Assembly (NCBI GenBank): GCA_052146895.1
Contig: JBKQLZ010000153.1
Coordinates: 1-6,122 of the forward strand
DNA length: 6,122 nucleotides
Source of the DNA: Palsa-601 sp052146895
GTDB taxonomy: Bacteria; Actinomycetota; Acidimicrobiia; Acidimicrobiales; Bog-793
Reading direction: 5' to 3'
Each line of letters begins with the position of its first letter. Position 1 is the stretch's first letter. Shown here piece after piece: positions 1 to 6,122 of the stretch. The position numbers were made by a program, and so were the translations under genes. The notes under the pieces are model-generated. The model saw only the letters and a program-made list of their open reading frames with translations, did not search any database and was not told the origin of the DNA.

Positions 1-287
1 TCGTCGTCGTGCCTTGCTCCGAGACCCACCCACCCTTCGACAACGGCGAGTCGGAAGCGCTCTGGACTGAGACCATCGCTTATCCGTCCTTCACCGTCCT
101 CGACTACAACATCCACGACATCCCGGGCAAAGGTTCGGCGATCTTCCTTCACGCCGACATCGGGACTGCCAATACGGGTTGCATCAGCATTCCCCTCGGC
201 GATCTGGACGAGGTGCTCGACTGGATGCTGCCATCGGACGACCCCGCCATTGCCATCGGGACCCCGTCGACGATCACTTCGTATTGA
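1..287 (+). CDS. YkuD-type L,D-transpeptidase-like protein, C-terminal part (5' end outside window)
   Basis: This is the C-terminal end of a protein that resembles the YkuD (ErfK/YbiS-like) L,D-transpeptidase fold, the family that makes 3-3 cross-links in peptidoglycan or attaches proteins to it outside the membrane. Counting from the GTG at position 9, His48 lies in the segment GSAIFLHAD. Ten residues later comes TGCIS with Cys58, which matches the family's conserved His...[S/T]xGC layout with the nucleophilic cysteine. The segment that follows, ending DDPAIAIGTPSTI, matches the usual C-terminal beta strand. The frame is open through the left edge (Val codons at positions 3 and 6), so the GTG at 9 is very unlikely to be the true start, and any signal peptide or anchor lies outside the window. 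The stop is TGA at 285-287. The actual substrate cannot be told; many actinobacterial proteins of this subgroup are uncharacterised. Confidence 0.75.
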   Translation, partial: VVVPCSETHPPFDNGESEALWTETIAYPSFTVLDYNIHDIPGKGSAIFLHADIGTANTGCISIPLGDLDEVLDWMLPSDDPAIAIGTPSTITSY

Positions 288-294
288 GGCACCT

Positions 295-313
295 CTCCGG
301 GTAACCTCCGGAG
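295..313 (+). promoter_or_regulatory. Small hairpin covering the Shine-Dalgarno of the DsbA-family gene
   Basis: CTCCGG at 295-300 and CCGGAG at 308-313 are perfect inverted repeats separated by 7 nt. The right arm contains GGAG (310-313), the only Shine-Dalgarno-like sequence before the ATG at 316, though its 2-nt spacing is short. If the hairpin forms in the mRNA it would partly hide the ribosome site. The structure is seen in the sequence; a regulatory role is inference only. Confidence 0.3.
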
Positions 314-315
314 CG

Positions 316-1032
316 ATGCCAACGCGCCCGGCCAGTGTCGACTTCCACTTCGACGTGATGTGCCCGTTCGCGTACCAGACGTCCCTCTGGATCCGTGAGG
401 TGAGGGAGGAGACGGGTTTGGAGGTGAATTGGCGTTTCTTCAGTCTTGAAGAGATCAACCGGGTGGAGGGCAAGCGCCATCCTTGGGAGCGCGAGTGGTC
501 GTACGGGTGGTCGCTGTTGCGGATCGCCGCACTCCTCCGGCGCCGTGACATGGCCGAGGTCGATGCTTGGTACGCCCGATCCGGCTCGGCGCTGCACCGG
601 GAGGGACTCAAGCCGCACGATCCAGACGTCGCGCGTGAGTTGCTGGCGGAGATAGGCATCGACCCCGCGGTAGTCGACGAGGCGATCGCGGATGCGACGA
701 CTCACGACGAGGTTCGGGCAGACCACGAGCGCGTTGTCGCAGCGGGAGGCTTCGGTGTGCCGACCCTCTTCTTCCCCGACGGACAGTGCCTCTTCGGGCC
801 TGTGGTCATCGATCCTCCGACGGGCGTCGAGGCCGTCCGGTTGTGGGAGGCCGTGACTGGGATGCTCGAGTTCCCTCGCTTCTATGAGCTTCAGCGGCCG
901 AAGTCGAAGGCGGACGGCGAGGCGATCGCCGAGTCCTTGCGCCCCTATCTCGAGGGTCGTGACTGGCAGAGCATCAACCGGGGCCAGCTGATCTCGATCC
1001 CCGGCGACCCGAAGGCTGCGGCTCGGCCGTGA
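316..1032 (+). CDS. DsbA-family oxidoreductase, mycothiol-dependent nitroreductase (Rv2466c-like) family
   Basis: A 238-residue cytoplasmic protein (no signal peptide) of the thioredoxin-fold DsbA superfamily. The N-terminal VDFHFDVMCPFAY has the same arrangement as mycobacterial Rv2466c (beta strand, CPxx site, helix with TSxWI). An all-helical insertion follows, then the cis-proline loop GVPTLFF (Pro149) and the strand-turn LFGPV, and near the C-terminus FYELQRPKS matches the family's FFELKR segment. Rv2466c uses a CPWC site and mycothiol to reduce nitro compounds and is linked to oxidative-stress defence. Here the site is Cys16-Pro-Phe-Ala19, so the resolving cysteine is absent and a monothiol mechanism is implied; I believe this is common in non-mycobacterial members. 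The frame is open back to ATG 250, but that start would overlap the upstream gene by 38 bp and add a tail that does not look conserved, so ATG 316 is preferred. Its stop overlaps the next start (GTGA), suggesting translational coupling. The substrate is unknown. Confidence 0.8.
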   Translation: MPTRPASVDFHFDVMCPFAYQTSLWIREVREETGLEVNWRFFSLEEINRVEGKRHPWEREWSYGWSLLRIAALLRRRDMAEVDAWYARSGSALHREGLKPHDPDVARELLAEIGIDPAVVDEAIADATTHDEVRADHERVVAAGGFGVPTLFFPDGQCLFGPVVIDPPTGVEAVRLWEAVTGMLEFPRFYELQRPKSKADGEAIAESLRPYLEGRDWQSINRGQLISIPGDPKAAARP

Positions 1033-1853
1033 CCGACCGCGTCATCGACAAGGCTTTGGTCGTCGGCGCGCTCGTCGAGGAGTGGGGGGCCATCGCCGAG
1101 TTGCTCGAGGCTCTGCCTGATGCGTCGTGGGAGGCGCCATCGCCACTGCCAGGGTGGAACGTGCGGGACCTCGCCTCTCACATCATTGGCACGGAGGCCT
1201 CGCTGTCGGGGGAGTCGCTGCCGGCATCGGAGGTCGATCTCCGTGAGCTGGACCACGTTAGAAACGACATCGGTGCCCTCAACGAAGCCTGGGTCCAGTC
1301 GCTTCGCTCGACTGCGCCGGCGGAGGTGTTGGCGCGATTCCGCCAGCTGACGGGAGAGCGGGCAGCCGTGCTGGAGGCGATGTCGCAAGAGGAGTTCGAT
1401 GCCCCGTCGTGGACGCCGGCAGGGCAGGGAACCTACGGGCGTTTCATGGAGATCCGGGTCTTCGACTGCTGGATGCACGAGCAGGACATGCGTGACGCCG
1501 TTGGCGTTCCTGGGCATGGCAGCGGGCCGTGTGCGGAGCTGTCGATCGACGAGATCGTGCGGGCGCTCGGGTACATCGTCGGCAAGCGCGCAGGGGCGCC
1601 AGAGGGCTCTCTCGTGACTTTTCGGCTGATCGGGCCTGTTGAGCGTGTCGTGCACGTTGGCGTCGACGGCCGTGCGGCAGTGGTCGAGGAGCCGGACCGG
1701 GAGCCCACTTGCACGCTGATCTTGTCGTCAGCTGTCTTCGCCCGGTTGGCCGGAGGCCGCGTGCCTGTGTCGTCCCAGGCGGGCGAGGTAATGCTCAACG
1801 GTGACCTCGAGCTCGGCCAGCGAGTGCTGGAGGCGCTGGCCTTCACGATCTGA
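1029..1853 (+). CDS. Maleylpyruvate isomerase family mycothiol-dependent enzyme (DinB-like N-domain plus SCP2-like C-domain)
   Basis: A 274-residue soluble protein with the two-part layout of the mycothiol-dependent maleylpyruvate isomerase family. The N-terminal four-helix DinB-like metal-binding domain spans about residues 10-165 and contains the motifs PGWNVRDLASHIIG and RVFDCWMHEQDMRDAVG. The C-terminal SCP2-like alpha/beta domain spans about residues 168-270 and includes strand VTFRLIGPV and the final helix region ELGQRVLEALAF. Likely metal ligands are His51 and His150. The glutamate expected four residues before the second histidine is Asp146, a plausible conservative replacement. Characterised members isomerise maleylpyruvate in gentisate breakdown or transfer mycothiol, but most actinobacterial paralogues have no known substrate, and no gentisate-pathway gene is visible here. 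The GTG start overlaps the TGA of the DsbA-family gene by 4 bp, so the pair should be co-translated. Family assignment is firm; function is not. Confidence 0.82.
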   Translation: MTDRVIDKALVVGALVEEWGAIAELLEALPDASWEAPSPLPGWNVRDLASHIIGTEASLSGESLPASEVDLRELDHVRNDIGALNEAWVQSLRSTAPAEVLARFRQLTGERAAVLEAMSQEEFDAPSWTPAGQGTYGRFMEIRVFDCWMHEQDMRDAVGVPGHGSGPCAELSIDEIVRALGYIVGKRAGAPEGSLVTFRLIGPVERVVHVGVDGRAAVVEEPDREPTCTLILSSAVFARLAGGRVPVSSQAGEVMLNGDLELGQRVLEALAFTI

Positions 1854-1997
1854 GGCGGGGGCCTGAGACCGTTCGCCGGCGTCGGTCCCGTCGCCGTCGC
1901 CAGCTCGCCGCGCTCGCGTTGGGGCACAACAGTTGCTCGGCTTCATACCGCTTCCATACCGTTTCATGATGTGTGGATAAGTTTTCATGGTTGTTGC
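1854..1997. other. Intergenic region upstream of the nuclease promoter
   Basis: No gene is visible here. The first half is GC-rich. It holds an imperfect inverted repeat (arms 1865-1871 and 1883-1889, one mismatch, around the palindrome CGCCGGCG at 1874-1881) with no T-tract, so it is at best a weak terminator for the preceding operon. From about 1940 the base composition shifts sharply toward A/T, as expected ahead of a promoter. This part contains CATACCG twice (1944-1950 and 1955-1961, 11 bp apart) and the nonamer TGTGGATAA at 1972-1980. Confidence 0.6.
1972..1980 (-). promoter_or_regulatory. DnaA-box-like nonamer
   Basis: TGTGGATAA on the + strand reads TTATCCACA on the - strand, identical to the classical E. 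coli DnaA box. Actinobacterial DnaA usually prefers TTGTCCACA, so this is one base away from the preferred form. Only one copy is seen and there is no oriC context (no dnaA, dnaN or box cluster). It could be a chance match or a regulatory DnaA site upstream of the nuclease promoter. Confidence 0.3.
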
Positions 1998-2025
1998 TTG
2001 ACATCGAGTGACGACGGGGTATACT
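1998..2025 (+). promoter_or_regulatory. Sigma70-type promoter of the HNH endonuclease gene (leaderless transcript)
   Basis: The -35 hexamer TTGACA (1998-2003) is a perfect consensus match, and the -10 hexamer TATACT (2020-2025) differs from TATAAT by one base. The spacer is 16 bp. Transcription would be expected to begin about 6-8 nt after the -10, at or within a base or two of the ATG at 2033. No Shine-Dalgarno could fit, so the mRNA is predicted to be leaderless, which is common in Actinobacteria. Such a strong promoter normally needs a repressor, consistent with the LexA-like operator directly downstream. Confidence 0.8.
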
Positions 2026-2040
2026 CGAACACATGTTCGT
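2025..2040 (+). promoter_or_regulatory. LexA (SOS) box over the transcription start and start codon of the HNH gene
   Basis: TCGAACACATGTTCGT contains perfect inverted arms CGAACA (2026-2031) and TGTTCG (2034-2039). It fits the Gram-positive/actinobacterial LexA-binding pattern CGAAC-N4-GTTCG, with the inner four bases ACAT matching the Bacillus form RNRY. The site starts on the last base of the -10 hexamer and includes the ATG, so bound LexA would block open-complex formation. Genes of the 13E12 (DUF222-HNH) family in Mycobacterium tuberculosis are among those reported to be LexA-controlled, which supports the call. Binding itself is inferred. Confidence 0.75.
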
Positions 2041-3925
2041 AGGAGCAAAGCGGCCGTTCCGGGAGATCCTCGGTGAGCTCGAGGTCTTCGTCGAGGGGCT
2101 CGAGCCCGAGGAGTACCAGCTCTCGGAGGTGCAGGCCCTGATGGGCGAGATCACAAAGGCCGAGAAGCTCTGCGGCAATGCGAAGATCCTCATGGGGCGT
2201 AGGGCAGCTGCTCTCTTCGCTTTCGACCGTGACGGCGAGACCTCTTCTGCGAAATGGATCGCGGGAAAGAGCGGTGACTCTGTCGGTCGTGCCCGGCGTG
2301 ACTTGGACACGGCAAGGAGGATCGCTGATCAGCCGTTGGTCGAAGAGGCACTGCGGGCAGGTGAGGTCTCACCGACGCAGGCCTCGATCATCGCCCCGGC
2401 CGTCTCGGCAGACCCCGATGCAGCCAAGGCGCTTTTGGACGCAGCCAAGAGGGACTCTCTTAACGAGCTCAGGGAACAGTGCGCCTTGGTCATCGCCGCC
2501 AAGACGGCCGAAGAGGAGATGGCCGCGAAAGAGGCACGCCTTCGGTCTCGGCGCCACCTTCGCATCTCGCTCACAGACGATGGAGCAGTCTCCTTCCGCG
2601 GGGAGCTACCACCCGTCGAGGGAGCGATCGTGAAGAACGCCCTCGAGGCCGAAAAGCGCCGCATCTTCGACGAGGCACGTCGTGAGGGGCGGCGGGAGTC
2701 AAACGAGGCCTACATGGCAGATGCCCTCGTTTCGCTCTGCAGCACCGGTGCCGGCGCGTCGGGCTCGGCTTCGGCTGCTGAGCCCGGCCCGGGCTCCGGG
2801 CCGGCGCCCCGCCCCCGCCCCGGCACACCGAAGGCCGAGATCGTCCTCCATGTCAGTGCCGAGGCACTTAGGCGGGGTCAGCTCGAACAAGGCGAGAGAT
2901 GCGAAGTCGAAGGTGTCGGCCCGGTGTCGCTTTCGACCGTCGAGTACCTGTTCGGCAACTCCTTTGTGAAGATCATGATCGAACAAGGTGTCGACGTCCT
3001 CTCTGTCACTCACGCCGGCAGGTGGATCCCGAGACACATTGACAGCGCACTCAGGTCTAGAGACCCGGTCTGCCAAGTACCTGGTTGTGGCATCGACTAC
3101 GGGCTCGAGCGGGACCACATCATTCCGATCGAAGAAGGCGGCCCGACGGAGCTCGACAACCTCGTGATGCTCTGCCGCCGCCACCACTACCTAAAGACCC
3201 ACCGCCACTGGCGACTGCTCGGCCGCCCTGGCGAATGGGAGTGGGTCAACGTCCGGCCTGAGCAAGAGCTCGTCGATGACGATGACGATGACGACGTCTG
3301 TCCGCCGGGCGAGCCGACGCTTGGGCTTTCACGCCCGATGTTCCGCCCGCCACGGTTCCTCGAGGACGAGATCGAACAAGCCCGTGCCGCCGACGCACCG
3401 GCGAGTACCGGCAACGGCACGGGCACCCAGCAGAGCTTCACCTGCGCCGCCGGTGGGCGGGTCGTGATCGAGCGGGTGAGGCCAGCCGCCTCTGCCGCCA
3501 GTTCCGCCCAAGCCGGCCGCACGAGCGCCGACGCCGATCAAGCGACCTCCGCCGACCCTGCCCAGTCGGCCGCGGCGAGGGTGTCGGAACCAGCGAGCGT
3601 TTCTCCGCTCGCCGGGGACGACACGCTCGACGAGGCAGCCAAGGGACCAAGCCCTGCCGCCAGGCCGACTAGCCGGCGGGCTCCTCCAACCTCTCCGCCA
3701 GGTGCGCACTCAGATCGGCGATCGGCAACCGCACCTGCGCCGTCGAGTCCCGCTCGCGCACAGTCACCTGATGGTCCTCGAGCGAGTCGAAGTCGATCGT
3801 CACGCAGAACGGCGTACCGATCTCGTCCTGCCGCCGGTAGCGGCGCCCGATCGCCTGCGTCTCGTCGTAGTCGCACATCCACCGGCGCTGGAGGGTCCCA
3901 AGCACCGTCCGGGCGAGCGGCGTGA
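2033..3925 (+). CDS. HNH endonuclease with DUF222 (13E12 repeat family) domain
   Basis: A 630-residue protein of the DUF222-HNH family. DUF222 spans about residues 10-335 and is recognisable from LRAGEVSPTQASIIAPAV (108-125) and RESNEAYMADALVSL (221-235), with a Gly/Ala/Pro-rich linker at about 239-265. The HNH domain spans about 343-392. Cys347 and Cys352 are a probable zinc pair, Asp361-His362 hold the predicted catalytic histidine, Asn376 is the central Asn, and Cys381, His384/His385 and His390 complete the ßßa-metal core. All key residues are present, so it should be an active metal-dependent DNA-cutting enzyme, though its target and role are unknown; members are often multicopy in actinobacteria. 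Residues 415-421 are seven aspartates. About 422-546 is disordered and Ala/Ser-rich. The last 84 residues lie antisense to glyQS and are probably not a domain. The start is fixed by the promoter; the C-terminal end is less certain. Confidence 0.85.
   Translation: MFVGAKRPFREILGELEVFVEGLEPEEYQLSEVQALMGEITKAEKLCGNAKILMGRRAAALFAFDRDGETSSAKWIAGKSGDSVGRARRDLDTARRIADQPLVEEALRAGEVSPTQASIIAPAVSADPDAAKALLDAAKRDSLNELREQCALVIAAKTAEEEMAAKEARLRSRRHLRISLTDDGAVSFRGELPPVEGAIVKNALEAEKRRIFDEARREGRRESNEAYMADALVSLCSTGAGASGSASAAEPGPGSGPAPRPRPGTPKAEIVLHVSAEALRRGQLEQGERCEVEGVGPVSLSTVEYLFGNSFVKIMIEQGVDVLSVTHAGRWIPRHIDSALRSRDPVCQVPGCGIDYGLERDHIIPIEEGGPTELDNLVMLCRRHHYLKTHRHWRLLGRPGEWEWVNVRPEQELVDDDDDDDVCPPGEPTLGLSRPMFRPPRFLEDEIEQARAADAPASTGNGTGTQQSFTCAAGGRVVIERVRPAASAASSAQAGRTSADADQATSADPAQSAAARVSEPASVSPLAGDDTLDEAAKGPSPAARPTSRRAPPTSPPGAHSDRRSATAPAPSSPARAQSPDGPRASRSRSSRRTAYRSRPAAGSGARSPASRRSRTSTGAGGSQAPSGRAA
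2784..2804. repeat. Perfect 9-bp GC hairpin inside the DUF222 linker
   Basis: CCGGCCCGG (2784-2792) and CCGGGCCGG (2796-2804) are perfect inverted repeats around a 3-nt loop, all G/C in the stem. A second, overlapping stem pairs GGGCTC (2761-2766) with GAGCCC (2780-2785). The region encodes the Gly/Pro/Ala-rich linker, so the structure may simply follow from GC-rich codons for Pro and Gly. Confidence 0.5.
3275..3295. repeat. GATGAC microsatellite encoding seven aspartates
   Basis: The hexamer GATGAC is repeated three times in tandem (3275-3292), followed by another GAC. It encodes Asp415-Asp421 just after the HNH domain. Unit changes of 6 or 3 bp would keep the frame and vary the length of the acidic run. 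Confidence 0.7.
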
Positions 3926-5024
3926 GCGTGTCCTTCTTCGACAAGGGGAGAATGGCCACTTGATAGGGGGCGATGAGGGGGTGGAGTCGCAGTACGGCGC
4001 GGCGCTCGCCGGCGACTTCGTCCTCGTCGTAGGCCGCGAGAAGGAAGGCCATCATCGAGCGGGTCGCGCCCGCTGCCGGCTCGACGACGTGCGGGATGTA
4101 GCGCTCGCCAGTCGCCTGGTCGAAGTAGTCGAGCGCCTGGCCCGAGTGGGCGGCGTGGGCCTTCAGGTCGTAGTCGGTACGGTTGGCGATGCCCTCGAGC
4201 TCGCCCCAGCCCCACGGGAAGAGGAACTCGACGTCGGTCGTGCCCGACGAGTAGTGCGAGAGCTCCTCGGGATCGTGGTCCCGCAGGCGCAAGAGCTCGT
4301 CCCGGATGCCGTATCGCTTGTACCAGGCGAGGCGCTCGTCGCACCAGTACCGCTGCCAGCGCGGACTGTCGGCCGGCGGCACGAAGTACTCCATCTCCAT
4401 CATCTCGAACTCACGCGTGCGGAAGACGAAGTTGCCGGGCGTGATCTCGTTGCGGAATGAGCGGCCCTGCTGAGCGATACCGAACGGAGGCTTGCGGCGA
4501 GTCGTCGTGAGCACGTTCAAGAAGTTCACGAACATGCCCTGAGCGGTCTCGGGCCGCAGGTATGCGACCGACGCCTCCTCCTCGACTGGGCCGACGAACG
4601 TCTTGAACATGAGGTTGAACGGCCGGGCCTCGGTCAGGTCGGTCGACCCACAATTCGGGCACTTGTCCTCGATCTGATCGGCCCGCCAGCGCTCCTTGCA
4701 CTTGCGGCAGTCGACGAGCGGATCGGTGAAGGTGGCGAGGTGGCCCGAGGCCTCCCACACCTTCGGGTTGGTGAGGATCGCGGCATCGATCGGCACGACA
4801 TCGTCCCGCTCCTGGATCATGGACCGCCACCAGGCGTCCTTCACGTTGCGGAGCATGAGCGCACCGAGCGGCCCGTAGTCGTAAGTGGACCGGATACCGC
4901 CGTAGATCTCGGCCGAAGGGAAGACGAATCCGCGCCTCTTGCACAGGTTGACCACGGCGTCGAACAGCGCAGGGTCCGGGGTCGCCTCAGGAGCCACCTG
5001 CTGGGTGTCGGCCTCGTTCGTCAT
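3669..5024 (-). CDS. glyQS: Glycine--tRNA ligase (dimeric, eukaryote/archaeal-type)
   Basis: This class II synthetase charges tRNA-Gly with glycine in the cytoplasm and is essential. At 451 residues it has the usual length of the bacterial alpha2 form. The N-terminal VNLCKRRGFVFPSAEIYGGIRSTYDYGPLG segment is characteristic. A zinc-ribbon insertion has Cys106, Cys109, Cys122 and Cys125. RPETAQGMF (157-165) and motif 2 FRNE (190-193) with FRTREFEMMEMEYF form the active site, and EPAAGATRS (315-323) is motif 3. The C-terminal anticodon-binding domain (about 350-445) includes LHPLIAPYQVAILPL and GRRYRRQDEIGTPFCVTID. The ATG at 5024 gives the expected N-terminus but has no Shine-Dalgarno. TAACCT sits 7 nt upstream and could be a -10 element of a leaderless transcript (weak evidence, no clear -35). 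The stop TAG is inside a CTAG (3669-3672), and the last 257 bp overlap the convergent nuclease gene. Confidence 0.97.
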   Translation of the reverse strand: MTNEADTQQVAPEATPDPALFDAVVNLCKRRGFVFPSAEIYGGIRSTYDYGPLGALMLRNVKDAWWRSMIQERDDVVPIDAAILTNPKVWEASGHLATFTDPLVDCRKCKERWRADQIEDKCPNCGSTDLTEARPFNLMFKTFVGPVEEEASVAYLRPETAQGMFVNFLNVLTTTRRKPPFGIAQQGRSFRNEITPGNFVFRTREFEMMEMEYFVPPADSPRWQRYWCDERLAWYKRYGIRDELLRLRDHDPEELSHYSSGTTDVEFLFPWGWGELEGIANRTDYDLKAHAAHSGQALDYFDQATGERYIPHVVEPAAGATRSMMAFLLAAYDEDEVAGERRAVLRLHPLIAPYQVAILPLSKKDTLTPLARTVLGTLQRRWMCDYDETQAIGRRYRRQDEIGTPFCVTIDFDSLEDHQVTVRERDSTAQVRLPIADLSAHLAERLEEPAG

Positions 5025-6122
5025 GGCGGAAGGTTAGTCGGAGGCCAATAAGCCTCCGGAAAGGCTGATTTGCGGCTCAGCTCCGTGCTGTACGGCTCAG
5101 CCCCGTGCTGTACGGCTCAGCCCCGTTGCAATATCCGCTGCCAGGCCATCTCCATGCCGGCGGCGAGAGAACCGTCGACTACAGCGTCGTCGCCCAATGC
5201 GCTGACGCGGATCTCCGGGATGAACGGCGCGAGCGACTCGAGACCCTGAGCGACGGCTTCCGCGAAACCTGGCGCCTGCCCGATCCCACCGCCGAGCACC
5301 ACCAGCTCGGGGTCGACGACCGCCACTATGGATCCGATCGCTCGAGCGACCTGCCCGGCTTCCTCTGCCACGACCGCGAGCGCCCGCTCGTCGCCCTCGG
5401 TGGCAGCAGCGAATACCCGCCGCGCTGTCAGCGAGCCCGACATCCCGTGGCGCCGAGCCGAGCGAACGACGGCTGAAGCAGAGGTGACGGCCTCGAGCTG
5501 CCCGTGCTTGCGCACCTCGCTCGCGCTCACGTCACCCGGCGCCCCGAGTGGCAGGTAGGCGATCTCGCCGGCCGCACCATGAGCGCCTCGGTGGAGCTGA
5601 CCGTCGATGACGAGGCCCATGCCGATACCGGTCCCGACACTGACGAAACAGAACGTCGCCACCCCCCGCCCGTGCCCATGGTCACGCTCCGCGAGCGCGG
5701 CAAGATCGACGTCGTTCTCGAGGACCGTCGTGCGGCCGAACACCTGCCGCAGCTCATGCACGACGTCAGGGCGCTCCCAGCCGGGGAGGTTGCGAGCCAT
5801 CGTGAGCGCCCCGCGCTCGGGGTCGTACACTCCTGGGCTCCCGACGACCACCTGCGTGATGCGATTGCGACGAATCCCAGCAGTAGTGGCCATCCCATCG
5901 GCGAGAGAGACCATCTCGGCGACGCGGCTGTGGGCGCTCGGGGCATGGACCCGGCGGCTTGCCCGGGCGCGTACAGCCCCGGACATGTCGGTGAGAGCGC
6001 CGCGGAGATATTCACGCCCGACGTCCAACCCCAGTACGAACCCGGCCTCGGGCCGTATCTCGTACAACACCGCCGCGGGACCGCGGACGCCGGTACGGAG
6101 CCCGGCGACCCGCACAAGGCCG

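Overview
The window is gene-dense, high-GC DNA with strong G/C preference at third codon positions, and it most likely comes from an actinobacterium. Three features support that: two neighbouring enzymes belong to families that use mycothiol (the actinobacterial low-molecular-weight thiol), an HNH nuclease belongs to the DUF222/13E12 family typical of Actinomycetota, and one promoter appears to drive a leaderless transcript. A deep-branching class such as Acidimicrobiia would fit, but the class assignment is only a guess.

Layout. On the + strand, the C-terminal end of a YkuD-type L,D-transpeptidase-like protein enters from the left edge (to 287). After a short gap comes a two-gene unit with a 4-bp GTGA overlap: a DsbA-fold protein of the mycothiol-dependent nitroreductase (Rv2466c-like) family (316-1032) and a maleylpyruvate-isomerase-family protein with a DinB-like N-domain (1029-1853). 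A 179-bp intergenic region (1854-2032) follows. It carries a near-consensus promoter, a perfect match to the actinobacterial/Bacillus LexA (SOS) box over the start codon, a DnaA-box-like nonamer and a pair of short direct repeats. The promoter drives a DUF222-HNH endonuclease gene (2033-3925).

On the - strand, read right to left, are the C-terminal ROK (NagC/XylR-like) domain of a sugar-responsive regulator cut by the right edge (5117-6122), a 92-bp gap with a 20-bp tandem repeat and a hairpin, and a complete eukaryote/archaeal-type dimeric glycyl-tRNA synthetase (3669-5024). The nuclease and glycyl-tRNA synthetase genes converge and overlap by 257 bp.

Working together: the two mycothiol-family genes are probably co-translated and may act in thiol-dependent reduction or detoxification. 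The nuclease gene looks like an independent DNA-damage-inducible unit inserted between housekeeping genes. The ROK regulator and glyQS are co-directional, but whether they share a transcript is unclear. I see no CRISPR array, tRNA, rRNA, insertion sequence or phage module. The most interesting items are the SOS box on a leaderless nuclease gene and the long antisense tail of that gene, whose composition is imposed by the wobble positions of glyQS.
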